DNA of 50,366 nt. It comes from an uncultured Solobacterium sp. GTDB lineage: Bacteria; Bacillota_I; Bacilli_A; Erysipelotrichales; Erysipelotrichaceae. A program made the translations under genes and the position numbers. Positions within the stretch are counted from its first letter, which is position 1. Each line of letters begins with the position of its first letter. The notes beneath the pieces are model-generated. The model saw only the letters and a list, made by a program, of their open reading frames with translations. It ran no database searches and had not been told where the DNA came from. The stretch spans positions 1 to 50,366 of the forward strand of contig UQPV01000012.1 of NCBI GenBank assembly GCA_900543035.1. The letters are read 5' to 3'. Shown piece by piece: positions 9,901 to 17,724 of the stretch.

Positions 9901-10643
9901 TCATCCGGGCTGCCGGCCTTCGGCACCTCAAAGCGCAGATCATCATAGCGCTTGTCCAGCGTACCGAACGCCTTCTGCATGAACGCGTCGATCTCGCGCA
10001 ATGTCGCATAGGCATTGCAATACAGATTGTTGCGCTCTGACTCGGACTTGATGACCGAATGCATCACTTCCGGAAGCAGGAAGAATCCGCGGATCACTGA
10101 CGCGCTGCGGTTGTTCATGGTCACGAGATAGTTCTTGATATACATGGATACCGGCAGGATCAGGCCGCTTCCGGTACCGCCGGCCAGTGAGCTGATGATG
10201 ACGATGCGTGTCGCTTGGGTCGATTCCTCGCTGGTGAGCTTGTACAGATTATCGATCGCTTCGTGCAGCGGTTCCAGATCGCCGCTGCGGATGGCCGTAT
10301 CCATGACCAGACGCGAGATGGCACGCACCTGCCCAGCACCCTCGCTGGGTGTCTTGCGGTTCAGGATGTTGTTGATGGGGAACCAGTTGTTCTTCGCGTT
10401 CTCATCATTGTACAGGTATTCGCCGACCGTCAGCCGGGATGAGGTCTGCACCGTGCGCACATCCGGATAGTCCCGCCGGATGGTCCGCAGTTCATTGACA
10501 TCCGTATCAAAAGCCACAAAGCTCAGATACTTCTTCTGTTCTTCATTCGCCAGCCGGGAGACCATCGCGACGATCTTGCATCCCTGGCCGCCCAGTCCTA
10601 CGAGCAGCGTCGGCGCCAGCCGGTTATCATTGTGTTTTGCCAT
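6978..10643 (-). CDS. Tubulin/FtsZ-like domain protein (Tubulin_2-type), about 1,221 residues
   Basis: The N-terminus carries the two loops expected of a tubulin/FtsZ-fold GTPase. A glycine-rich first loop, VGLGGQGCK, lies at about residues 15-23, and the tubulin signature AGGTGSG at about 154-160, within a Rossmann-like pattern of strands and helices. It is more than three times as long as FtsZ. The remaining ~850 residues are mostly helical with no membrane span, so this is not the division FtsZ. It resembles the family called tubulin-like domain proteins (FtsZl-1 in the comparative-genomics literature), reported to neighbour VWA proteins and proposed to act in membrane remodelling. The start MAKHNDN is preferred because AGGAGG lies eight bases upstream; the ATG two codons earlier is too close. 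It lies 15 bases past the VWA stop. GTP binding and polymerisation are predictions. Confidence 0.85.
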   Translation of the reverse strand: MAKHNDNRLAPTLLVGLGGQGCKIVAMVSRLANEEQKKYLSFVAFDTDVNELRTIRRDYPDVRTVQTSSRLTVGEYLYNDENAKNNWFPINNILNRKTPSEGAGQVRAISRLVMDTAIRSGDLEPLHEAIDNLYKLTSEESTQATRIVIISSLAGGTGSGLILPVSMYIKNYLVTMNNRSASVIRGFFLLPEVMHSVIKSESERNNLYCNAYATLREIDAFMQKAFGTLDKRYDDLRFEVPKAGSPDEVDVYDEAPFDFCFLFSRDNIESEKMKSKDDLLAHAANCIYAQSIGPTNSRQNSSEDNTIRERVKSHGRNNYCGAGASTLVYPYQDVRDYIALNWARDAVSREWLVIDDEYREVMMDANEARSRGVVSAAPKRGRHYINSIRNKAKNEDGFAKAIIRETNVYDESGMIIEESKWERYLGALTRYVDDTVQQSFTDLDTAKEDLDARINELESGEENKDAPEEGFTDALKLLMRYRFMAEERTEEQGRSLAFDLFSSSRKPVRSVNLNAFHNLESNLMSGAGKMIHPNAVRYFLYNAEEELIKALNTEERSVSEQKEYWENFDSRLFQNDDKKRASTDAQSYINANIRPNSRTIKGLAHTMLRKHEDQDARNMLLESFRDMENSIQEFITSNTRMIIYREALEYVRKLSDAFEVFYNTFAGDVHKINHGIESIGKKYEIDSDQPVRYVCATKECLDALNRKSVNTTGTFELPGDLCASIFEKVRSYAVLKEKGEITAEKSRHMDEDAGSRYFQDMFEDTIMGFWKQTVSENCDTIIDMDIIEAIEKEAEILDDAFEPREKLHAVHSVIAAAKNLALPFIDAPKGFQPRIIDSCCFNEALLKTEYDDRTRLITEELIDFGGVTSDLTPKNEVVFFRSIYNLKAQDFKRFSPPVKSETIDQKAGNYFTAYYDCVNQVKPDSKETDIVTPHIHKNWHLISYLPDLNESYQKELESRICKAFVNGLLFRKIIYRPKNKSGKEYLYEMTFAESANSQYQNLCELTVSNGTQCDRLYEVFDAMIINPLAVQAILEDSAADIQRQEKNKIRVRESELIRSLNRFRLAEFSESVRSVFELPLLYKCSCPSKSYFHGWTDTMISCIFEILRNYVEHFENEEDVDDEYGKILFRQFELFMNNLPEIEGYGSGYEGIAVDALTSQIQSAVVLELRKIGNEAAHDLAEQMKDTYYHQAIASARKHSENFEGTFVREAGSEKGASVNQ

Positions 10644-10658
10644 ATCCATTCCCTCCTC

Positions 10659-12827
10659 TTATGACTTATTGCGCTTGAAGCGGAAGATGAAGCTGCTTTT
10701 CGTGCTCGCCAGCCCGCTTCCTCTGTTTTTCGTCGTCTTGCAGCTGTACATGATCTGCTGACCGAGCTGCAGCTCCTTACGTCTGGACAGCCGCTCCAGT
10801 CCTTCGCAGAGATTCTTGTTCTTCTTATTGTCAAAATCCTTAGGATTGAGCAGGATCAATCCTCTTCCTGATGATTTCACCCGCAGGGACGGCGCGCTCT
10901 GCGAACATTTCGGATGCCGGATGGTGATCCGCCTGCGCACCGTGATCGGCAGGATCGGCAAGACAGACAATGGTTCTATCTTGACCTCTCTGGGTGCCGC
11001 ATACCGTTTGGGATCGCGGGAGCTGAGCGTCTTATCCTCATATTTCGTCATCTCCACATTAGGCGAGAGCTTTTTCTTGCCTAATCCGGTCGGTCCTCTG
11101 AATTTCATGAGCATGCAGAAGATGACCCATATGCCGATCATCCACATCCAATATTCCTTCAGGAAATCGATCGTCCGATCAAGCAGGGAGCGGTCATCCG
11201 TGATGGTCAGCTGACTGTCCAGCGTTCCTTCCGCGGTATAATCGACCATGTCTGCCTCGGCGCGGATCTTCAGATCCAGGTCTCCGACATAGGTGCGTGC
11301 GCGTTCCCCATCCTGATACTTCATCGTGATCTCAAAAGTGGAGACTTCTTTTCCTTTGCGCACTTCGAACTCGACATCCTGCGCACAGTAAATTTCCGGC
11401 AGGGGCATCGCATCCCACTGTGCCTGACTCAGCGGCTTTCCTTCATGGGTGATCCGCAAGGTCATCTGACTCTGGGGCAAGGTCTGCAGGCCGTAAGCAT
11501 CCGCATGGTCCAGCGTCATCTCCAGCGGGATGACCTTGGCCAGCACATTGTATTTCTGCGAGATGGATGTCCGGTTGTATTTCAGATATGTCGCCTCCAC
11601 AGCGATGTCCGCTTCGCCGATATCCACGGTGAATTCGTTGTCATTGCTGACTTCGACCTCTTTGCCGTTGTTGGTGATGGTGGCATCGGCATCGATCTCT
11701 CCCAGCAGCGGCGATTCGATGAATTCTCCGGATTCGTCATCGAGAAAGCCGACCCGGATCGTATATGTCCCGGCCTCCAGCGCATCATGATCGGTCACAT
11801 CCTGTGTGCCCTGGAAGATCCGGATGCCGACATCCACATTCGGTTTATAATAGATCTCCACCCGCTGTGCGCCTTGCACATCCAGCTGATAATCGCCCGG
11901 CTCGATCTCTTCTCCGTCTTTCGGCGCAAATACCGTGACGGTTCCCTTGAGATCTTTGGCAACGACGATGTGTTCCCGTTCATCTTCATAGTTTTTCGGG
12001 ATCAGATCGCTGTACTGCACATTCACTTCGCTCTCTTTCCGCAAAGCGCTTCCGCCGCTGATGCCGTTGATCTGAACGGCGTCGCCCTGCGCAAAGACGA
12101 TCAGCTGCGACATCGGCACATCAAACGAGAATGTCCCGTTCTGCGCATCGATCCCGCTCAGCGCATTCCGCTCGAAGATCTGATTGGAGATGGTCGTCAC
12201 CCGGTCGATGACCTCAGCGCTGCTGGCTGCATTTTCCGCGAAGATGCCATGCTCAGGATCGGTATCGACACGATCTGTATTCTGTCCGATGGTCAGGAAT
12301 ACGATCTTCATGCCGTCTGCAGTATATCCCCTGAAGGTCCGGTTCAGATCGGCGGGCTTGGTGCCGTCTTCATCAAACTGTCCGTCTGTCAGCACGATCA
12401 GCCATTTCTGATCGGCATTCTGCCGCTTCAGATGCTCGACGGCCTGAGATACCGCATTGTACGGCGTCCCCAGCGCCTGTTCCGTCTGCATATCATGGAT
12501 CCGGCTCACTCGCTGGCTGACCGGGTCCTTGCCGCTGACCGTGATCATGTCGGGGTTTCGCCCCGAGCTGCTGTTGGTGCTCATCGGAAAGATGTTGAGC
12601 GTATCCTTTTCCTCCAGCAAGGCCGCAAACACTTCCATCGCATACTTGGCCTGACACCAGGTGTCCACCCAGGTATCCCCGTTGATCAGCATCGACCCGG
12701 AATCATCATAGACCACGTTGAGCACCCGTGAAGGGGTGCTGTCCGCCTCTTCCTCTGCCAATGCCGCAAACGAAGACCCCGCCATCATCACGAACAAGAC
12801 CAGAACGATCTTGCATAGCTTTTTCAT
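10659..12827 (-). CDS. Membrane-anchored VWA-domain protein, first gene of the tubulin-like operon
   Basis: The start MKKLCKIVL is chosen because GGAGGAGG lies six bases upstream; two in-frame ATGs further upstream are less well placed. The protein has about 722 residues. A signal peptide (~1-24) is followed by a VWA domain of about 190 residues. Its metal-binding MIDAS motif DDSGS lies near residues 41-45, with a later VLTDGQFDEDG segment. Then come ~330 residues of beta-rich, Ig-like extracytoplasmic sequence. A single membrane span follows near 557-575 (WMWMIGIWVIFCMLM), and then a basic cytoplasmic tail of ~145 residues. VWA domains usually bind protein ligands through a divalent metal. 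Here the domain would face outside while the tail could contact the tubulin-like protein. The operon order and small gaps imply one complex, which is inference. Confidence 0.85.
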   Translation of the reverse strand: MKKLCKIVLVLFVMMAGSSFAALAEEEADSTPSRVLNVVYDDSGSMLINGDTWVDTWCQAKYAMEVFAALLEEKDTLNIFPMSTNSSSGRNPDMITVSGKDPVSQRVSRIHDMQTEQALGTPYNAVSQAVEHLKRQNADQKWLIVLTDGQFDEDGTKPADLNRTFRGYTADGMKIVFLTIGQNTDRVDTDPEHGIFAENAASSAEVIDRVTTISNQIFERNALSGIDAQNGTFSFDVPMSQLIVFAQGDAVQINGISGGSALRKESEVNVQYSDLIPKNYEDEREHIVVAKDLKGTVTVFAPKDGEEIEPGDYQLDVQGAQRVEIYYKPNVDVGIRIFQGTQDVTDHDALEAGTYTIRVGFLDDESGEFIESPLLGEIDADATITNNGKEVEVSNDNEFTVDIGEADIAVEATYLKYNRTSISQKYNVLAKVIPLEMTLDHADAYGLQTLPQSQMTLRITHEGKPLSQAQWDAMPLPEIYCAQDVEFEVRKGKEVSTFEITMKYQDGERARTYVGDLDLKIRAEADMVDYTAEGTLDSQLTITDDRSLLDRTIDFLKEYWMWMIGIWVIFCMLMKFRGPTGLGKKKLSPNVEMTKYEDKTLSSRDPKRYAAPREVKIEPLSVLPILPITVRRRITIRHPKCSQSAPSLRVKSSGRGLILLNPKDFDNKKNKNLCEGLERLSRRKELQLGQQIMYSCKTTKNRGSGLASTKSSFIFRFKRNKS

Positions 12828-12884
12828 CCGCATCCTCCTCCCTTTATTCACGTTTTGTTCATCATTTTTTCACGTGGTAACATT

Positions 12885-12893
12885 ATTTTATCA
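12885..12893 (-). promoter_or_regulatory. Extended -10 promoter of the VWA/tubulin-like operon
   Basis: On the minus strand the sequence reads TGATAAAAT, a TGn extension plus TAAAAT. It lies about 60 bases before the VWA start. No good -35 is seen 16-18 bases upstream. Confidence 0.5.
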
Positions 12894-12995
12894 CATATAT
12901 CATGAAAACAGCTTACATTTCTTTACACACCCTGGTGAAAGATGGAGATCCGATGGATATTTCAGGTATTTCTTACATTTTCTTAACATTTCCCA

Positions 12996-13021
12996 GAAAA
13001 AAAGCCGGAATCTCCCGACTT
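12996..13021 (-). terminator. Terminator after the metallophosphoesterase gene
   Basis: The minus-strand RNA forms AAGTCGG / CCGGCTT with a six-base loop and then a run of about seven T residues, 14 bases after the stop. Confidence 0.7.
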
Positions 13022-13034
13022 CATCAAATAGGTT

Positions 13035-13739
13035 CTACACGATGTCATGCACATCGAACCAGCATGCTGTGATCTTAAGCGTCACTTCCTGATCCACATG
13101 CCAGTGCCCGAAATACCATTTGCGGAAATGGACCTCATGCATCACCCACTCCAAAAAACCGGTCAGCTCCTGATCGTGCGGATCCGGCACATGTCCCAGC
13201 ATGCGGATAATGGTCTGCGGTGCAGTATGGGTGATGATGACATCGACGATCTTGTCCGCTTCTTCCAGCGTGCGGATGGCGCGGTGGTACTCTTCCTCAT
13301 CCGGCAGCTCCTGCGGCCACCAGCTCTGATAAGGGATGCGCATGTGTCGATCGATACTGTAAGCGCCGCCCATCGTGAAGATCTTCTTCCCTTCGATCTC
13401 ATAGATCTCTCCCCGCCGCAGCAGGAAGATGTTGGAACGGATCCGGAACGCGGTGCCGCCATACAGCGGAACTTGTTCAGCACGCTGAAGACGTTCAAAG
13501 TTCTCATGGTTCCCGGAAACGAACAGGATCTGATACGGTTTCTTTTCCAGCTGATCGAGCTTCCATCGCTCCTGGCGCATAGCGCCCTCATATTCCTCCG
13601 GCGCAAACACAAAGCCAAAGTCGCCGCAGATGATCAGCTTATCCTGTTCTCTCCATGTGGATTCTCCGGGCATGTTCCGCTCGCAAAAGCGGCCGATCTC
13701 ACCATGGGTATCTCCGCTCACATAGATCACGCTGATCAC
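13035..13739 (-). CDS. Calcineurin-like metallophosphoesterase
   Basis: The protein is 234 residues from a GTG start. That start is chosen because AAGGAAGG lies just upstream and the frame begins directly after the stop of the preceding gene. The five dimetal phosphoesterase motifs are visible in order: GDTHG (~9-13), GDFG (~43), GNHE (~85), a histidine in THTAP and GHWH near the C-terminus. The family cleaves phosphoester bonds in nucleotides, nucleic acids or proteins; the substrate cannot be read from sequence. It is ten bases downstream of the ATPase/nuclease gene and probably co-transcribed with it. There is no signal peptide, so it acts in the cytoplasm. Confidence 0.85.
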   Translation of the reverse strand: MISVIYVSGDTHGEIGRFCERNMPGESTWREQDKLIICGDFGFVFAPEEYEGAMRQERWKLDQLEKKPYQILFVSGNHENFERLQRAEQVPLYGGTAFRIRSNIFLLRRGEIYEIEGKKIFTMGGAYSIDRHMRIPYQSWWPQELPDEEEYHRAIRTLEEADKIVDVIITHTAPQTIIRMLGHVPDPHDQELTGFLEWVMHEVHFRKWYFGHWHVDQEVTLKITACWFDVHDIV

Positions 13740-13749
13740 CTCGCCTTCC

Positions 13750-15393
13750 TTATCGTTCCTGCCACTCGATCGACACTTCCTTGCCCGCATGCGCCAGGCC
13801 GATCAAGATTGCTCTTCCCTGCAATTCTGCATCATAGTGTTTCTCTTTGATCTGCATGACTGCCTCTTTGGCGCTCTCCTCCAATCGTTCCGCATCCGCT
13901 TCCTTCAGATACTTGAACTCCAGCACATAAGAAGCCAGTCCTTCCTTCTTCGCCTTCAGGATGATGTCGCATCGTCCTTTGCCTTCCTCACGATTGCTGA
14001 TGATGTCATATTCATTGCTCAGCCATGCGCACATCCCCAGAAACAGCACATGATAGCTGTTCTCATCCTTCAGGTCATGGTAGCTTGGCAGACTGAGCAG
14101 CATATCCGCATAGCTCTCTGCAAACCGCTCCCGCTCCTCATAGCGCAGCCCATTGAACATCGCGGACAGATTGCTTTCTGATACGTTCAGGTAGCTTGCC
14201 GTCAGATCCCGGAACTCCTGCTGCACCTCCTCATTGGGGATGCGGAGCACATAGCGGCCGTCCCGTGCCGAGATGACCTTCTCGATCGTCAGGTATCCCG
14301 CATTCACGAACAATCCCCATAAGCTCTCTGTGCTGCTTACCTCGAAGAAGCTTGTTTCCATCCGCACCAGCGTCTCCAGCTTCCCTTTCTCGATCAGTTC
14401 CTCATATCCTCGTGCAAATGTCAGGTCTCTTCCTTCCATCGCCTTGCGGATCATCTTGTTGCTGCTCGTGTTGACCCAGTAGGGCTCCAATACTTCGCGG
14501 CTGGCATAGTTCAGGATGGACCATGGATTGTAGATCTCCTCCTTGCCGAAATGATAGCCGTCATACATCGCCTTGACCTCTTCATCCAGCTTCAGCCCAT
14601 AATATTCCAGCACCGCCTTCGTCTCTGCTTCGGTAAAGCCGAAATACTGGGCATATTCCTGATCTTTTACCGTGCATACCACCAGATTGTTCAGATCGCT
14701 GAAGATGTTTTCCTTGGCTACCCGCTGTATGCCCGTCAGCATCGCATGCTGCAGGCTCGTCGATGCCTTCAGCGCGTTATGCAGCAAAGAAGACAAGCCG
14801 CCGCGGATCTCTTCATAATACCCGTTTACATGTGCCTCGATGAACGGTGTATCATACTCATCGATGAACACCATCACCTTCTTGCCATGATGCTTCTCCA
14901 ACTTTTCGATCAGAAATGCAAGCGTGTTTCCAATGCCATCAATTTCTCCGTTCTCTGTATTCAGCAGCGCTTTTCTGATCTTTTGATATTCATCTGCGTC
15001 AAACTCCGTCATCGTCGTCTCAAATGCTTGTCGGTGCCGGTCATATTCTTTGCGCAGCTGATATTTGATCGCTTTCGTCAATTCCTGCTTGCTGTTCTTC
15101 GCACTGGCAAATGAAAGGAAGACGGTCGGATACTGATTCATCTCTGCGGCATATTCAGTATCCATGATCGCGGTATCCTTGAAGATCTCCTTTGCATCCT
15201 TTGTCACATCAAAGAATTCTGCCATCATCGACATATTGATGGTCTTTCCGAAGCGCCGTGGTCTCGTGATCAGTGTGACGATGCTCTTTCTTCTTAAAAA
15301 CTCCTGGATCATCATCGACTTATCCACAAAATAATAGTCTTCTTTACGCAGCCGCTCATAATCGGATACGCCGATCGGTATTGCTTTCTTCAT
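13750..15393 (-). CDS. AAA-ATPase-like protein with C-terminal PD-(D/E)XK nuclease-like domain
   Basis: The protein has about 547 residues from ATG (MKKAIPIGVSD). A GTG three codons earlier is less likely because AAGG spaces better to the ATG. The N-terminal ATPase-like part has a P-loop variant RPRRFGKT (~44-51), a Walker B VMVFIDEYDTP, and the MLTGIQRVAKENIFSDLNN block typical of this family. The C-terminus has the nuclease-like pattern CDIIL followed by LEFKYL (the D...ExK core). These genes are frequently multi-copy in gut Firmicutes and Bacteroidota, and their role is unsettled; nucleic-acid processing or mobile behaviour has been suggested. A second, nearly identical copy starts at the right end of the window (50,175 onward). 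Here it is followed by a phosphoesterase gene. Confidence 0.85.
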   Translation of the reverse strand: MKKAIPIGVSDYERLRKEDYYFVDKSMMIQEFLRRKSIVTLITRPRRFGKTINMSMMAEFFDVTKDAKEIFKDTAIMDTEYAAEMNQYPTVFLSFASAKNSKQELTKAIKYQLRKEYDRHRQAFETTMTEFDADEYQKIRKALLNTENGEIDGIGNTLAFLIEKLEKHHGKKVMVFIDEYDTPFIEAHVNGYYEEIRGGLSSLLHNALKASTSLQHAMLTGIQRVAKENIFSDLNNLVVCTVKDQEYAQYFGFTEAETKAVLEYYGLKLDEEVKAMYDGYHFGKEEIYNPWSILNYASREVLEPYWVNTSSNKMIRKAMEGRDLTFARGYEELIEKGKLETLVRMETSFFEVSSTESLWGLFVNAGYLTIEKVISARDGRYVLRIPNEEVQQEFRDLTASYLNVSESNLSAMFNGLRYEERERFAESYADMLLSLPSYHDLKDENSYHVLFLGMCAWLSNEYDIISNREEGKGRCDIILKAKKEGLASYVLEFKYLKEADAERLEESAKEAVMQIKEKHYDAELQGRAILIGLAHAGKEVSIEWQER

Positions 15394-15419
15394 CTGCCTC
15401 ACCTTGCTTTCTTATGCTC

Positions 15420-15428
15420 ATTATATCA
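15420..15428 (-). promoter_or_regulatory. Extended -10 promoter of the ATPase/nuclease gene
   Basis: The minus strand carries TGATATAAT about 27 bases before the ATG, a perfect TATAAT with the TGn extension. There is no convincing -35. Confidence 0.6.
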
Positions 15429-15726
15429 TAGCAGAATTAACAATCCACACCGCTATGGCGGAAAAACTGAATCCTTCTGATCACTTTCTCGCATATATGT
15501 TTCCCTGTTTTGCTTCCTGTCATTTTTCCGTCTGTCGGTCATGCAAAACATTGATCCAGGTTTTGATCTTTCGCCTGATCCGTCTGTCTGTTACTTGTCG
15601 GTTACGGGGCAAAAATTAGATGCTCTAAGAGCAAGCTGAAACTCTGCTCAAACTAAAAAATGTTTTGTTTGTCGCAATTCTCACTATTTTCCCGCCGCAA
15701 AAAATTTTTTTGCATTTCCTGTTTGT
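15429..15726. other. Intergenic region between divergent genes, no gene seen
   Basis: Both ends hold promoters for divergent genes. The middle contains no coding frame with a ribosome binding site, no strong hairpin and no recognised RNA element. Confidence 0.5.
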
Positions 15727-15759
15727 TTTAATGTTGCTTTAATGTTGGCTTGATAAGAT
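15727..15759 (+). promoter_or_regulatory. Direct-repeat operator and extended -10 upstream of the PepSY genes
   Basis: TTTAATGTTG occurs twice (15727-15736 and 15738-15747) with an exact 11-base period. Six bases later comes TGATAAGAT, an extended -10 at 15751-15759. Direct repeats at one helical turn in the -35 position are the usual binding arrangement of OmpR/PhoB-type response regulators. Activation by such a regulator is therefore likely but inferred. No two-component genes are in the window. Confidence 0.6.
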
Positions 15760-15789
15760 GTAGCCGTAAAGAAAAGGGAGGTACTTGAT

Positions 15790-16701
15790 ATGAAACCTAC
15801 ACTGACTAAGATTCTGGCCGCTTCTGGCGCAGTCCTCCTGCTGGCAGGATGGGGCGTGCAGGCTGCGACCGCAACACCACAGACCGACGATACTGCAAAC
15901 ACTGTTACAGAAGACACCTCTGCTGCAGTTTCCATGGAAGAGGCAAAGACGATCGCGTTAAATGACGCGGGAGTCAACGCAGAAGATGCGCGTTTCTACG
16001 AAACTAAGGGAGATTACGAAGACGGCAAAGTCGTTTACGAAATCGAGTTCGTCGCCGGCAACATCGAATATGACTATGAGATCGAAAAAGCGACCGGCAA
16101 GATCTTGAACAAGGATCACGAGATCGAAAGCGAAAACTATGTCAGAACCACGCAAGACAACACGATCGCTTCAAACGATACTGCTGCATCAGATAAAGGC
16201 ACTGCCGCAGATCCTTCATCGCGTGCTGCATCTTCCGCAAGCTCTGACAATATCACGACAGCAAATTCTGGGATCACGCTGGAAAACGCGAAAACGATCG
16301 CGCTGACCAATGCCGGTGTCAATGCCGCAGACGCCACCTTCGTCAAAGCGAAAGAAGATCGCGACGATGGCAGAACGGTCTATGAGATCGAATTCTATAC
16401 TGCCAATGGCGAATATGACTATGAGATCGATAAGACGACGGGCAAGATCCTCGACATTGACTATGACGCAGAAGCCTATGCCCCTGCTGCAAGCAATGCC
16501 ATCTCGATCGATGAAGCCAAGAAGATCGCGCTTGCCAAGGTAAGCGGAGCAAGCGATCAGCACATCCGCATCGAAGCGGATCATGATGATGGCAGACTGG
16601 TCTATGAAGGCGAAATTCACTATGGCCGCGTAGAATACGAATTTGAGATCGATGGCAGCACCGGCGCCATCATCGAATGGGACGCAGATTATGACGATTA
16701 A
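15790..16701 (+). CDS. Secreted protein with three PepSY-like repeats
   Basis: The protein is 303 residues, starting at ATG with AGGGAGG upstream. A signal peptide covers about 1-25. Three PepSY-like repeats follow at about 48-112, 161-228 and 238-300. Each begins with a helix of the type ITLENAKTIAL and ends with EYDYEIDKTTGKIL-like sequence. A Ser/Thr/Ala-rich linker separates repeats one and two. The segment LLLAGW looks like a lipobox whose cysteine has become tryptophan, so this copy should be released or held by its signal anchor rather than lipidated. It is strongly acidic. PepSY domains are thought to inhibit or modulate peptidases or sense envelope conditions. Its paralog lies immediately downstream. 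Confidence 0.85.
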   Translation: MKPTLTKILAASGAVLLLAGWGVQAATATPQTDDTANTVTEDTSAAVSMEEAKTIALNDAGVNAEDARFYETKGDYEDGKVVYEIEFVAGNIEYDYEIEKATGKILNKDHEIESENYVRTTQDNTIASNDTAASDKGTAADPSSRAASSASSDNITTANSGITLENAKTIALTNAGVNAADATFVKAKEDRDDGRTVYEIEFYTANGEYDYEIDKTTGKILDIDYDAEAYAPAASNAISIDEAKKIALAKVSGASDQHIRIEADHDDGRLVYEGEIHYGRVEYEFEIDGSTGAIIEWDADYDD

Positions 16702-16734
16702 CTGACATTTTGATTCTCTCCTACCCTATATACC

Positions 16735-16763
16735 GGCAGAACCGCGTCGCGGCTCTGCCTTTT
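16735..16763 (+). terminator. Terminator between the two PepSY genes
   Basis: GGCAGA-A-CCG pairs with CGG-C-TCTGCC around a CGTCG loop, followed by TTTT. It separates the two paralogs into independent transcripts or attenuates read-through. Confidence 0.7.
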
Positions 16764-16839
16764 AGGCATATGCACGAGACATTTGAAATCCCGCGCGAAA
16801 TGTGGCACACTATAGACAATGAAGAAAAGAGGGATGCCC

Positions 16840-17586
16840 ATGAAACCAAAGATCATTTATGCACTTGCGATCTCCTGTCTGTTTCTGGTCAGCGGCTGCG
16901 GTTCCGCACAACCAGAAAATCAATCGATCTCCCTGGAAGAAGCGAAGTCCGCAGCCTTGGATGACGCGCAGCTGGGAATCGATGAAGTGGAATTTCTGAA
17001 GACCGATCGCAATACTGACGGAGACACATCTTATTATGATATCCAGTTTCTTGTGAATGGCACCATCTATAAATATCAGATCAATACCGAAACCGGGGCG
17101 ATCCTGCATGTCGACTACGAAGCTGAGTCAGCTTCTTCAGACACTGATACACCGGAAGCTTCCGCCATCACTTTGGATCAGGCCCGTGCCATTGCGTTGG
17201 ATCATGCCGGGATCAGCGATGGAGACGCGACCTTCGTCAAAGAGCAGACCGGAACGAGCAGCTATGAGATCGAATTTTACAGTGGCAGCAATGAATATGA
17301 TTATGAGATCGATAAAGCGACCGGCGCGATCCTGAATGTCGACCGCGACGCAGAAGATTACACGCCTCCTCAGCAAAACGGCCTTACGCTAGATGAAGCC
17401 AGAACATTGGCGCTCTCCCGCGTCAGCGGCGCCACAGAGCGCCATATCGAGATCGAACGAGATGAGGACGACGGCCACATCATCTATGAAGGAGAGATCC
17501 ACTACGGCAATGCCGAATATGAATTTGAGATCGATGCCGCCAGCGGGACCATCCTGGAATGGACCGTGGATTACGAGGACGACTGA
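16840..17586 (+). CDS. Lipoprotein with three PepSY-like repeats, paralog of the upstream gene
   Basis: The protein is 248 residues from the ATG at 16840, which has AGAGGG six bases upstream; earlier in-frame ATGs fit less well. A type II signal peptide ends in the lipobox LVSGC, placing Cys20 as the lipidated residue. Three PepSY-like repeats lie near 30-100, 108-172 and 178-245, and the last matches the final repeat of the upstream protein closely (VYEGEIHYG versus IYEGEIHYG). It would sit on the outer face of the membrane. The pair arose by tandem duplication, one copy lipidated and one not. A TATAGA -10-like element lies 28 bases upstream, so it may have its own promoter. Confidence 0.85.
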   Translation: MKPKIIYALAISCLFLVSGCGSAQPENQSISLEEAKSAALDDAQLGIDEVEFLKTDRNTDGDTSYYDIQFLVNGTIYKYQINTETGAILHVDYEAESASSDTDTPEASAITLDQARAIALDHAGISDGDATFVKEQTGTSSYEIEFYSGSNEYDYEIDKATGAILNVDRDAEDYTPPQQNGLTLDEARTLALSRVSGATERHIEIERDEDDGHIIYEGEIHYGNAEYEFEIDAASGTILEWTVDYEDD

Positions 17587-17604
17587 ATCAAATGCCTATG
17601 ATCA

Positions 17605-17626
17605 AGCCAGCCTGGTCTGGCTTTTT
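17605..17626 (+). terminator. Terminator after the PepSY lipoprotein gene
   Basis: AGCCAG pairs with CTGGCT around a six-base loop, followed by five T residues, 18 bases after the stop codon. Confidence 0.8.
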
Positions 17627-17641
17627 CTTATGCAAAAAAGG

Positions 17642-17676
17642 AAAAAAAGGCGCCGCCTGAACAAATCAGGTGACGC
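17642..17676 (-). terminator. Terminator of the pgk-tpiA transcript
   Basis: On the minus strand GGCGTCACCTGA pairs with TCAGGCGGCGCC around a short loop, followed by TTTTTT. It faces the PepSY terminator, so the two convergent units are insulated from each other. Confidence 0.85.
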
Positions 17677-17724
17677 CCACGCCTCAATGAAGCGATCATG
17701 TCTTCATGTATGCAGAATATTGAC

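Noticed and set aside
6978..10643. Identification of the tubulin-like protein as the cell-division FtsZ
   Set aside because: It is far too long, lacks the typical FtsZ C-terminal peptide, and is in an operon with a VWA protein rather than with ftsA or cell-wall genes.
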